Assembly (NCBI GenBank): GCA_904418995.1
Contig: CAJFQF010000010.1
Location: 1 to 64,000 of the forward strand
DNA from: Heritagella_A intestinalis
Lineage (GTDB): Bacteria > Bacillota > Clostridia > Oscillospirales > Acutalibacteraceae
Direction of reading: 5' to 3'
Length of the DNA stretch: 64,000 nt
The position numbers and the translations under genes are program-made. The number at the start of each line of letters is the position of its first letter. Position 1 is the stretch's first letter. Of this stretch, positions 51,987 to 59,683 are shown piece by piece. The notes under the pieces were generated by a model. That model saw nothing but the letters and a program-made list of their open reading frames with translations, made no database searches and was not told the DNA's origin.

Positions 51987-52586
51987 TCATGTATCCATAA
52001 TTTTTTCTAGCACCTGACAGCGAAATGCTTCATGGAAGGATGGAATTCCCAGTATAAGCATATCGCCACATCTGCTGTCTTTACGCAAAGATTCCCACAT
52101 GTTTGCGTATACATCAAAAAGGATTGTGTCATCATTTTCGTTTCTGATTTCCAATACTAGGCTGTCCAGCGGCGCATAGGGAGACGATGATAAAATGGGT
52201 GTAGCTTGCAAAACGGGAGTCGCTGTGATTCCAAAGCTTTTAAGCTTTGGAATTTCAAAAAAATTACACAATGCAAAAAGCTGATAAGAACCCAATAATT
52301 TTGTGAGATTGCTGAAACGATTCTCTACTGTTCCCTTTTCTGAAAAATAGAAAGGAACCGCTGCTGTCAGCGCTGCCTCGTTTCCATCCACACTCACTTC
52401 CAACAAGCTGGTCTTCTCTTCCAATGAAATACTGTGGTTTGATTTTGCTGCTTCTATCAAGTCTACCGCATAACCAGCCGCAGCTCTCAATTGTATTTCC
52501 AACGCATTGTGAGGGTTATCGTTTTTTGGAGTATTCTGTCCGTGCCTACACATTTTGCTCAAGGTATGGTATGTATATTTAGCCAT
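51987..52586 (-). CDS. Unknown protein, A+T-rich island gene 1
   Basis: 199 residues, not recognised. The N-terminal part is polar (MAKYTYHTLSKMCRHGQNTP), the middle contains EIQLRAAAGYAVDLIEAA and a phenylalanine-rich stretch (SYQLFALCNFFEIPKLK), and the end is CGDMLILGIPSFHEAFRCQV. No signal peptide or clear membrane helix is seen. AAGGAG precedes the ATG by six bases. Codon usage is A+T-rich. It sits 98 bases downstream of leuS and behind a perfect 19-base palindrome, and precedes the second unknown gene. Confidence 0.7.
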   Translation of the reverse strand: MAKYTYHTLSKMCRHGQNTPKNDNPHNALEIQLRAAAGYAVDLIEAAKSNHSISLEEKTSLLEVSVDGNEAALTAAVPFYFSEKGTVENRFSNLTKLLGSYQLFALCNFFEIPKLKSFGITATPVLQATPILSSSPYAPLDSLVLEIRNENDDTILFDVYANMWESLRKDSRCGDMLILGIPSFHEAFRCQVLEKIMDT

Positions 52587-52605
52587 AAGCAGCTCCTTGT
52601 CAATA

Positions 52606-52624
52606 GAGTTTTAAATTAAAACTC
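52606..52624 (-). promoter_or_regulatory. Perfect palindrome upstream of the A+T-rich island genes
   Basis: GAGTTTTA and TAAAACTC flank three bases, 19 bases before the first island gene. It could be an operator for this unit or a weak hairpin at the end of the leuS transcript. Confidence 0.45.
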
Positions 52625-52684
52625 AGTTCCCTGTGGATAGCTTTTCTTTGCAACAGAAAACATCTCTTCCCAATGTTCGTCATT

Positions 52685-55090
52685 TTATTTTGCTACAATA
52701 TTCACCAGCTTGCCGGGCACATAGATTTCCTTGACAATCTTTTTGCCGGCAATTTCCGCGGCGATCTTGGGCTCATTCTTGGCGGCGGCCAAAGCGTCCT
52801 CCTTGGGGATGTCCGCTTCCACCTGCATCCGGGCGCGGAGCTTGCCGTTTACCTGCACCACGATCTCCACGGTCTGGTCCTTGCACTTGGCCTCGTCATA
52901 AGCAGGCCACTGAGCGCTGGCTACCATGCCCTCTCCCAGGGCGTTGGCCTCCCAAACCTCCTCGGTGACATGGGGGGCAAAGGGGTTCAGCAGCAGGGTG
53001 AAGATCTTCAGCTCCTCCTTGGTGATGGAGCCATGATCGGTAATGTCGTTGATGAGGGCCATCAGGGCTGCAATCGCGGTGTTGAACTTCAGGCTCTCAA
53101 TATCCTCGGTGACCTTCTTGATGGTCTTATGGAAAGCGGTCTCCATTTCCGAACGCAGGCCGCCCTCGGTGAGGATTTCCTGGAGGTTCCAGTAGCGCTC
53201 CAGGAAGCGGCGGCAGCCCCGCAGGCTGTTGATATTCCAGGGAGCGGCCTTTTCAAAGTCGCCGATGAACATCTCATAGAGGCGCAGGGTGTCCGCGCCG
53301 TACTCGTTGACAATGTCGTCGGGGTTCACCACGTTGCCCCGGGATTTGCTCATTTTCTCACCGTTGCCCCCCAGAATCATGCCGTGGCTGGTGCGCTTGG
53401 CATAGGGCTCTGCGGTGGGAACCACGCCGATGTCATAGAGGAACTTATGCCAGAAACGGCTGTAGAGCAGGTGCAGGGTGGTGTGCTCCATGCCGCCGTT
53501 GTACCAGTCCACACAGTTCCAGTAATCCAGGGCCTCTTTGCTCACAGGGGCCTTGTCGTTGTGGGGGTCCATGTAGCGCAGGTAGTACCAGGAAGAGCCG
53601 GCCCACTGGGGCATGGTGTCGGTTTCCCGGCGGGCCGGGCCGCCGCAGTGAGGACAGGTGGTGTTTACCCAGTCGGTCATATGGGCCAGGGGGGATTCGC
53701 CGTTGTCCGTGGGCTCATAGGACTTGACCTCCGGGAGGGTCAGGGGGAGCTGCTCCTCCGGCAGGGGCACCCAGCCGCACTTCTCGCAGTAGACTACCGG
53801 AATAGGCTCGCCCCAATAGCGCTGGCGGGAGAACACCCAGTCACGGAGCTTGTAGTTGACCTTCTCGTGGCCGATGCCCTTTTCCTTCAAATATGCAACA
53901 ATACGCTTCTTGGCGTCCTCTACGCTGAGGCCGTCCAGGATACCGGAATTGACCATGATGCCGGTGTCGCAGTCGGTGAAGGCTTCCTTCTCCACGTCGC
54001 CGCCCTTGACCACTTCCACAATGGGCAGGCCGAACTTCTTGGCGAACTCCCAGTCACGGGTATCGTGGGCGGGCACAGCCATAATCGCGCCGGTGCCGTA
54101 GGAAACCAGCACATAGTCAGAGATAAAGATGGGGATTTCCTTGCCGGTGAGGGGGTTCACAGCGGCAACGCCCTGGAGCCGGACGCCGGTCTTGTCCTTG
54201 GCCACCTCGGTGCGCTCAAAGTCGGACTTTTTGGCGGCTTCTGCCTGATAGGCCCGAATCTCTTCCAGGTTTTCCAGCCGGTCCGCCCACTTTTCCAGAT
54301 AGGGGTGCTCCGGGGAAACCACCATGTAGGTAGCGCCGTAGAGGGTGTCGGGCCGGGTGGTGTAGACAGTCAGGGTATCCCCGGCGGTGGTGGGGAAATC
54401 CACCTCGGCGCCGGTGGAGCGGCCAATCCAGTTAATCTGCTGGGCCTTCACCCGCTCGGGGTAATCCACCAAATCCAGGTCGTCAATGAGGCGCTGGGCG
54501 TATTCGGTAATCTTCAGCATCCACTGGGACTTGACCTTGCGGACCACTTCGCTGCCGCAGCGCTCGCACACGCCGTTGACCACTTCTTCGTTGGCCAGCA
54601 CGCACTTACAGGAAGTACACCAGTTTACGGCCATCTCCTTCTTATAGGCCAGGCCGTGCTTCAGCAGCTGCAGGAAAATCCACTGGGTCCACTTGTAGTA
54701 GTTGGGGTCCGTGGTGTTGATTTCCCGGCTCCAGTCAAAGGAAATGCCCAAAGACTGAATCTGCTGCTTAAACCGGGCGATGTTCTGCTTGGTAACCTCG
54801 GCGGGATGCACGTGGTTTTTAATAGCATAGTTCTCCGTGGGCAGGCCAAAGGCGTCCCAGCCAATGGGATACAGGACGTTATACCCCTGCATCCGGCGCT
54901 TCCGGGAGACAATGTCCAGAGCAGTGTAGGGCCGGGGATGGCCCACATGCAGGCCCTGGCCGGAGGGATAGGGGAACTCTACCAGAGTGAAATATTTGGG
55001 TTTATCGGAGTGGTTGGAGGCGTGGAAAACGCCGGTTCCCTCCCACTTTTGCTGCCACTTGGGCTCAATGGATTTGGGATTGTATTTCAT
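52685..55090 (-). CDS. leuS: Leucyl-tRNA synthetase
   Basis: 801 residues, class I synthetase of bacterial type. The HIGH-like site is GLHVGHPRPYTALDI near the N-terminus, the editing (CP1) domain contains TTRPDTLYGATYMVVSPEHP and GTGAIMAVPAHDTRDWEFAK, and KMSKS is in GNGEKMSKSRGNVVNP. Zinc-ribbon-like cysteines (CTSCKCVLANEEV, CPHCGG) are present. AAGGAGG precedes the ATG. It lies 36 bases after rsfS and is the distal gene of the operon headed by a T-box, whose candidate specifier is a leucine codon. Confidence 0.97.
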   Translation of the reverse strand: MKYNPKSIEPKWQQKWEGTGVFHASNHSDKPKYFTLVEFPYPSGQGLHVGHPRPYTALDIVSRKRRMQGYNVLYPIGWDAFGLPTENYAIKNHVHPAEVTKQNIARFKQQIQSLGISFDWSREINTTDPNYYKWTQWIFLQLLKHGLAYKKEMAVNWCTSCKCVLANEEVVNGVCERCGSEVVRKVKSQWMLKITEYAQRLIDDLDLVDYPERVKAQQINWIGRSTGAEVDFPTTAGDTLTVYTTRPDTLYGATYMVVSPEHPYLEKWADRLENLEEIRAYQAEAAKKSDFERTEVAKDKTGVRLQGVAAVNPLTGKEIPIFISDYVLVSYGTGAIMAVPAHDTRDWEFAKKFGLPIVEVVKGGDVEKEAFTDCDTGIMVNSGILDGLSVEDAKKRIVAYLKEKGIGHEKVNYKLRDWVFSRQRYWGEPIPVVYCEKCGWVPLPEEQLPLTLPEVKSYEPTDNGESPLAHMTDWVNTTCPHCGGPARRETDTMPQWAGSSWYYLRYMDPHNDKAPVSKEALDYWNCVDWYNGGMEHTTLHLLYSRFWHKFLYDIGVVPTAEPYAKRTSHGMILGGNGEKMSKSRGNVVNPDDIVNEYGADTLRLYEMFIGDFEKAAPWNINSLRGCRRFLERYWNLQEILTEGGLRSEMETAFHKTIKKVTEDIESLKFNTAIAALMALINDITDHGSITKEELKIFTLLLNPFAPHVTEEVWEANALGEGMVASAQWPAYDEAKCKDQTVEIVVQVNGKLRARMQVEADIPKEDALAAAKNEPKIAAEIAGKKIVKEIYVPGKLVNIVAK

Positions 55091-55126
55091 GGAAAATATC
55101 CTCCTTGTGCGATCTTGAAAACTGCC

Positions 55127-55477
55127 TTATTCCGAAAGGCCGGGGTCCACTTCTTCCCCATCCTTCCAAAGCCGGTCCAGGTCATAGAAATTCCGGGACT
55201 CGGGGGTAAAGATGTGTACCACCACGCTGCCGTAGTCCAGCAGGACCCAGGAGTTGGAATGGTAGCCTTCCATGTGGCCGGGGGCCACGCCCTGCTCCTT
55301 TAAGCGGAATTCCACCTCGTCGGCCAGGGCCTTTACCTGCGTATTGCTGGTGCCGGTGGCGATGACGAAATAATCAGCGATGACGGAAAGCTCCGTAATC
55401 CGCAGAATTTTCAGGTCAAGGGCCTTTTTGCTGTCCAATGCTTTGGCAGCCGCCCGGGCCAGTTCCAGTTCTGTCAT
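55127..55477 (-). CDS. rsfS: Ribosome silencing factor
   Basis: 116 residues. The family core ALDLKILRITELSVIADYFV, ATGTSNTQVKALADEVEFRL, and SWVLLDYGSVVVHIFTPESR followed by FYDLDRLW are diagnostic. RsfS binds L14 of the large subunit and blocks joining with 30S when nutrients are short. I start at the ATG (MTELELA) after GAAAGG; a TTG two codons earlier is possible. It lies between yqeK and leuS in the T-box operon. Confidence 0.95.
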   Translation of the reverse strand: MTELELARAAAKALDSKKALDLKILRITELSVIADYFVIATGTSNTQVKALADEVEFRLKEQGVAPGHMEGYHSNSWVLLDYGSVVVHIFTPESRNFYDLDRLWKDGEEVDPGLSE

Positions 55478-55582
55478 GTGCAAAATCCTTTCTTCTTTTC
55501 TGGTTTCTTACTGATTGCGGGAAGCTGCCGCTCCTGAAAAGCGGCTTCCCTTTTGCGTCCTCTTCGGGACTTCTCTATTTTG

Positions 55583-56236
55583 TCAGCCTTCCTCTTGGGA
55601 AGGCGCAGAAGTGTTTTCAAAAGCCTCCGGATGCATCAGCACCCAGTTATAAGCGGCCACGGTGTCGGGATGAACCGGCACCTCTTGCTTGGTCAGGTCC
55701 TGGATGGTAAAGGCCAGGCCCTCAATCATGGCGGCCCGCAGGTCGGTCTCCGCCTTTTTCCGCATCCGGTCTACCCCGGGATAATCTCGGTCCGCAGAGA
55801 CAAAGTCTGCCGTAAAGACCACCCGCTCCAAAGGCGTCATCCCCTCCCGGCCAACGGTGTGGTAGCGCACGGCGTTTAAAATCTCCGGGTCGGTGATGTG
55901 CAGGACCTCTTTGAGATAGGCCGTGCCGCTGACGGCGTGATAGAGCTTTTTGGCTCCCAGCTCCAATTCCGTCATGTGCATCCCTGCCCTTTGCACCATA
56001 GCAAGCTGCTCCAAAGGCGGGGTGTCCTTCATACAGTCGTGGAGAATGCCGGCCTCGGCGGCCTTTTGCACATCCGCGCCAACCCGCTCTGCCAGCACCA
56101 CCGCTTCATATGCCACGTTGACGCTGTGGCGGTACCGTTTCTCCGAGAGCAAGGGGCGGATTTTTTCCCCGTAGGCCTTGGCCGTGGGGAACCGCTGAAA
56201 CAGCCGCGCTTCCCGCTCCATATCCTTTTTTCCCAT
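55583..56236 (-). CDS. yqeK: YqeK-type HD-domain Ap4A hydrolase
   Basis: 217 residues. The HD metal-binding residues are in RHSVNVAYEAVVLAERVG, AGILHDCMKD and AVRYHTVGREGMTPLERVV, with the following FTADFVSADRDYPGVDR. YqeK enzymes split diadenosine tetraphosphate symmetrically into ADP. The usual neighbours nadD and rsfS are both close by, although here a DUF3592 gene and a T-box separate it from nadD. It is first in the T-box operon; GGAAGGG precedes the ATG. Confidence 0.92.
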   Translation of the reverse strand: MGKKDMEREARLFQRFPTAKAYGEKIRPLLSEKRYRHSVNVAYEAVVLAERVGADVQKAAEAGILHDCMKDTPPLEQLAMVQRAGMHMTELELGAKKLYHAVSGTAYLKEVLHITDPEILNAVRYHTVGREGMTPLERVVFTADFVSADRDYPGVDRMRKKAETDLRAAMIEGLAFTIQDLTKQEVPVHPDTVAAYNWVLMHPEAFENTSAPSQEEG

Positions 56237-56277
56237 ATTGTCGCCCTTCCTTTCCAGATGGCCGGAACTCCCGGATA

Positions 56278-56550
56278 AACAAAAAGCCCCGGATACAGCC
56301 TACGCCATATCCGGGGCGAAATCTTCATTCCGCGGTACCACCCTGATTCAGCCGTATTCCACGGCCCTTATGGGACTTTCCAAATCCCGGCCGATAACGG
56401 GGCCAGCCGTCCGCCCCTTAAGAGAGCGGCAACTCCGGGATGAGCTATCCACAGCGGGCTCCTGCCGGCTCACACCTGCCGCCGGCTCTCTGCCAGGCCG
56501 CCCGCTGTCTTTTTCCCTTCACAGTCTTCTGCGTATTACACTGTTACCGT
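56278..56550 (-). promoter_or_regulatory. T-box riboswitch (probably leucine) of the yqeK-rsfS-leuS operon
   Basis: On the minus strand the invariant T-box sequence AGGGTGGTACCGCGG occupies 56330-56344. It is followed by the terminator stem gccccggata / tatccggggc (56286-56295 with 56308-56317) and a T-run at 56281-56285. Upstream is a Stem I region with the GA-rich CAGAGAGCCGG motif. The best specifier candidate is CTC (Leu) at 56442-56444, in the context TAG-CTC-ATCC. Uncharged tRNA(Leu) would disrupt the terminator and allow yqeK-rsfS-leuS expression. The T-box call is firm; the specifier is an inference supported by leuS. Confidence 0.93.
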
Positions 56551-56552
56551 CA

Positions 56553-56582
56553 ATTATACTCTACCGGCCTTCCCCGTGTCAA
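56553..56582 (-). promoter_or_regulatory. Sigma-A promoter of the T-box operon
   Basis: Consensus TTGACA and TATAAT on the minus strand are separated by 18 bases and lie just before the T-box leader. Confidence 0.85.
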
Positions 56583-56618
56583 GAGAAACCGCCCGGTTTT
56601 CCCCAAAAGGCTGGGATG

Positions 56619-57086
56619 TCACCGGCTGGGGAGGGTGTGTTCTTCCCGCTGCTTCCTTCCCGGGGGAAAGAAAATCAGCCACACGCCAATGAGGCAGAAG
56701 GCCGCCCCGCCCAAAAGGTTTACCAACAGGGCGTCGGGCTGGGGCTCCAAGATGGCGGTGGAGATCTCCGGATTGGCCGGGTCTACCTTCACATCGAAGC
56801 TGTCCCCCACTTCCCGGGGCGTGGCATCCCCCACCAGCTCCCCGGTGTAGGATTCCTCGTTGACGGCGTATTCATAAGTGACGTCGTAGACTTTTTTACT
56901 GCTGCTGTGCCGGCCCCCGGAGGATTCCCAGCGCTGCTCCACGGCGGTGACCGTGGCCATGGAGACCCGCCAATCCTGCTGGGCCAGCTCCTGGCGGAAC
57001 TGGGAAATGCCGAACACTGCGGTGTAAATCCCCCAAAGGAGGAACAGGGCCCCCACCGCTCCTAAGAATGCTCTGCGGAGTTTCAT
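56619..57086 (-). CDS. DUF3592 membrane protein
   Basis: 155 residues. An N-terminal transmembrane helix (FLGAVGALFLLWGIYTAVFG), an exposed beta-rich domain with VYDVTYEYAVNEESYTGEL and DSFDVKVDPANPE, and a C-terminal helix (LLGGAAFCLIGVWLIFF) give the DUF3592 plan. Function is unknown. The ATG overlaps the nadD stop by four bases (ATGA), so it is translated with nadD; a longer frame running back through nadD is rejected. Confidence 0.8.
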   Translation of the reverse strand: MKLRRAFLGAVGALFLLWGIYTAVFGISQFRQELAQQDWRVSMATVTAVEQRWESSGGRHSSSKKVYDVTYEYAVNEESYTGELVGDATPREVGDSFDVKVDPANPEISTAILEPQPDALLVNLLGGAAFCLIGVWLIFFPPGRKQREEHTLPSR

Positions 57087-57697
57087 TGTATTTCCTCCTC
57101 CCGATACAGGCCTTTTTCCCCGATATACCGGGCCACGGCGGGGGAAACCAGCCCTTCCAAAGAATCGCCCTTGGCGACGGCTTCCCGGACCATGGTGCTG
57201 GACACCGGCAAAAAGCGGATATTGCAGAGCAGGGTCTGCGCGCCCTGGGCCTGCAAAACCGACGCTTTCCGCTGCAGGTGCTCCATGCCGTCCGGGCTTC
57301 TGGGCGCGGCGCACAGAGTGGCCAGCTGGTAAATCTTTTCCGGCCAGCGCCAGTGGTCAATGGTGAGAAACATATCCTCCCCCATGAGCAGATACCACTG
57401 GTTGCCCGGATACAGCCGGTGGAGCTCTTCCAGAGTCTCGGCGGTGTAGCTCTTCCCCGCCCGGCGGATTTCCAAATCCGAAACCCGGATGCGCCCATCC
57501 CCCTGGGCGGCCAGGCGGCACATGGCCAGGCGGTCCTGAGGGCTGGCCAGCTGGTGGGCCTCCTTGTGGGGCGGCTGGAAGGTGGGCATAAGCAGCACCT
57601 GGGCCAGCCCCAGCTGCTGGGCAAAATCCTTTACCAGATGAATATGGGCTTCATGAATGGGGTTGAAGGTGCCGCCATAGAGGCCGATTTTCGCCAT
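57083..57697 (-). CDS. nadD: Nicotinate-nucleotide adenylyltransferase
   Basis: 204 residues. The nucleotidyltransferase signature IGLYGGTFNPIHEAHIHL contains the (H/T)xGH-like site, and the end reads FLPVSSTMVREAVAKG, the ISSTxIR motif. It adenylates nicotinate mononucleotide in NAD synthesis. AGAAGGGTG precedes the ATG. It lies 15 bases after yhbY and overlaps the DUF3592 gene. Confidence 0.95.
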   Translation of the reverse strand: MAKIGLYGGTFNPIHEAHIHLVKDFAQQLGLAQVLLMPTFQPPHKEAHQLASPQDRLAMCRLAAQGDGRIRVSDLEIRRAGKSYTAETLEELHRLYPGNQWYLLMGEDMFLTIDHWRWPEKIYQLATLCAAPRSPDGMEHLQRKASVLQAQGAQTLLCNIRFLPVSSTMVREAVAKGDSLEGLVSPAVARYIGEKGLYREEEIQ

Positions 57698-57712
57698 GCG
57701 CTATCACCCTTC

Positions 57713-58015
57713 TCAGTCTTTCCCCTTGGGGAGGACAATTTTCGGCTCCTTGGGGTGGCGGCGGTAGAGGACAAAGCGGGTGCCGATGACCTGCACCACC
57801 TCGGCGCCGGTTTCCCGGGCCAGCTCCTCGGCGGCATCCCGGGGAGAAAGGGGCGCGGTCTCCAAGGCCCGGCCCTTGATGAGCTCCCGGGCGGTGAGGG
57901 CGTCGTCCGCCTGCTTTACCAGCTCCGGGCTCATGCCGGATTTGCCTACCATTAAAATGGTGTCCAGGGGGTTTGCCAGAGAGCGCAGATAGGCTCGTTG
58001 CTTGCTTGTCAGCAT
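57713..58015 (-). CDS. yhbY: YhbY-type CRM-domain RNA-binding protein
   Basis: 100 residues. LTSKQRAYLRSLANPLDTIL, the GxxG-like loop VGKSGMSPELVKQADDAL and GTRFVLYRRHPKEPKI are typical. YhbY binds pre-50S particles and supports ribosome assembly. I start at the second ATG (MLTSKQ), with AAGGAG seven bases upstream. It is between rdgB and nadD. Confidence 0.93.
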   Translation of the reverse strand: MLTSKQRAYLRSLANPLDTILMVGKSGMSPELVKQADDALTARELIKGRALETAPLSPRDAAEELARETGAEVVQVIGTRFVLYRRHPKEPKIVLPKGKD

Positions 58016-58054
58016 ATACATACTCCTTACATAGTATCAATCTTTTGGTTATTG

Positions 58055-58633
58055 TTATTTCTTCAAAAAGGCTTCCAATGCCTGGGAGAACTTTTCCAAC
58101 GCCTTGCCCCGGTGGCTCACCGCATCCTTTTCCGCTGCCGTCATTTGGGCGAAGGTCTTTTCTCCGCACAAAAATACCGGGTCATAGCCAAAGCCGTCCT
58201 CTCCCGCAGGAGCGAAGGCGATAGCGCCGGGGCACTCCCCCTCTGCCTGGATGCGCTCCCCATCGGGGAACACACAGCAGACCGCGCTGACGAACCGGGC
58301 TCCCCGCTTCTCTGCCGGGACGCCTTCCAGCTCTCCCAGGAGCTTTTCCATCCGCTGGGCGTCCGTAGCGTTCTCCCCGGCATACCGGGCGGAATACACC
58401 CCCGGGCGGCCGTCCAGGGCCTCTACCTCCAAGCCGGAATCATCGGCCACGGCGGGCAGTCCCGTTTCCCGGCAGGCGGACTGGGCTTTCAAAAAGGCGT
58501 TTTCTGCAAAGGTGGTTCCCGTTTCCTCCACCTCGGACAAATCGGCGGTAATGGCCTCGATGCCCAAGGGGGCCAGGATGCGCTGGAGCTCCTGCAATTT
58601 ATGTTGGTTGTGGGTGGCAATGACAAATTTCAT
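58055..58633 (-). CDS. rdgB: XTP/dITP pyrophosphatase
   Basis: 192 residues of the Ham1/RdgB family. VIATHNQHKLQELQRIL at the N-terminus, VADDSGLEVEALDGRPGVYS, and GEDGFGYDPVFLC followed by KDAVSHRGKALEKF are the conserved blocks. It removes non-canonical purine triphosphates from the nucleotide pool. GGAGGG precedes the ATG. It lies 18 bases after ftsY. Confidence 0.95.
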   Translation of the reverse strand: MKFVIATHNQHKLQELQRILAPLGIEAITADLSEVEETGTTFAENAFLKAQSACRETGLPAVADDSGLEVEALDGRPGVYSARYAGENATDAQRMEKLLGELEGVPAEKRGARFVSAVCCVFPDGERIQAEGECPGAIAFAPAGEDGFGYDPVFLCGEKTFAQMTAAEKDAVSHRGKALEKFSQALEAFLKK

Positions 58634-58651
58634 GGGAATCCCTCCATTTCC

Positions 58652-59569
58652 TCAGTGGTCGTCCCGCTCGAAGAGAGCCCGGGCAAAGTCGTCGGCGTCA
58701 AAGGGCTGCAGGTCGTCCACCTTTTCGCCTACGCCGATAAACTTCACCGGCAGGTTCAGCTCTTCCCGGATAGCCAGCACCACGCCGCCTTTGGCGGTGC
58801 CGTCCAGCTTGGTGAGGACAATGCCCGTAATGCCTGCCGCCGCGCTGAACTCCCGGGCCTGGTTCACGCCGTTTTGCCCGGTGGTGGCGTCCAGCACCAG
58901 CAGCACCTCTTTATCGCAGCCGGGGAGCTCCCGCTCAGTAATACGGTTGATTTTCGCCAGCTCTTCCATGAGGTTTTTCTTATTGTGGAGACGCCCGGCT
59001 GTATCGCAGATAATCACGTCACAGCCCCGGGCCTTGGCTGCCGCAATGGTATCGAACACCACTGCCGCCGGGTCGCTGCCTTCGGCGTGCTTGATCATGG
59101 GCACATCCGCCCGCTGGCTCCAGACCTCCAGCTGTTCAATGGCTGCAGCCCGGAAGGTGTCCGCAGCTCCCAGGATGACCTTCTTCCCTTCCCCTTTGAG
59201 GCGGGCGGCCAGCTTGCCGATAGTGGTGGTCTTTCCTGCGCCGTTGACGCCAATCACCAGAATCATGGAAGGCCGGGTGCTGATTTGCAGGTCTTCCCCG
59301 CCCCGAAGCATCTGGGCCACGGTTTCCTGAAGCATCCCCATAATGGCGTTGGGGTCCTTGACCCCCTCTTCCTTCACCCGCCGCCGCAGGGTCTCGCAGA
59401 TATGCCCGGCAGTGGTGACGCCTACGTCTCCCATAACCAGCAGCTCTTCCAGCTCTTCAAAAAGCTCTTCGTCAATTTTGGTAAAGGAATGCAGCATCCC
59501 GCTGATTTGGGAACTGATGCTTTCCCGGGTTTTCTTCAGGCCTTCCTTGATTTTGCTGAAAAGTCCCAT
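58652..59569 (-). CDS. ftsY: Signal recognition particle receptor FtsY
   Basis: 305 residues with a short N-terminus, as in Gram-positives. The NG domain shows G1 GVNGAGKTTTIGKLA, VILGAADTFRAAAIEQL, G3 CDTAGRLHNK, G4 LTKLDGTAKGG and the closing VKFIGVGEKVDDLQPFD. It receives SRP-ribosome complexes at the membrane. The ATG of MGLFSKIKEG follows GGAGGG; the frame open to 59650 is not supported. It follows smc. Confidence 0.96.
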   Translation of the reverse strand: MGLFSKIKEGLKKTRESISSQISGMLHSFTKIDEELFEELEELLVMGDVGVTTAGHICETLRRRVKEEGVKDPNAIMGMLQETVAQMLRGGEDLQISTRPSMILVIGVNGAGKTTTIGKLAARLKGEGKKVILGAADTFRAAAIEQLEVWSQRADVPMIKHAEGSDPAAVVFDTIAAAKARGCDVIICDTAGRLHNKKNLMEELAKINRITERELPGCDKEVLLVLDATTGQNGVNQAREFSAAAGITGIVLTKLDGTAKGGVVLAIREELNLPVKFIGVGEKVDDLQPFDADDFARALFERDDH

Positions 59570-59683
59570 AAAGTCCCTCCGTTCGTCTCTTTGCCGGAAC
59601 AGCTCCGGCCATTCTTTTATACTATACCATAAATCCGCCGGCCAATCCATACGGGATGGAAAAGCCCCTTCTCTTTTTCGGTT

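Noticed and set aside
55477..56000. Shared peptide HMTELEL in yqeK and at the rsfS start
   Set aside because: The stretch is seven residues only, the flanks do not align and the codons differ, so chance similarity is the likely explanation.
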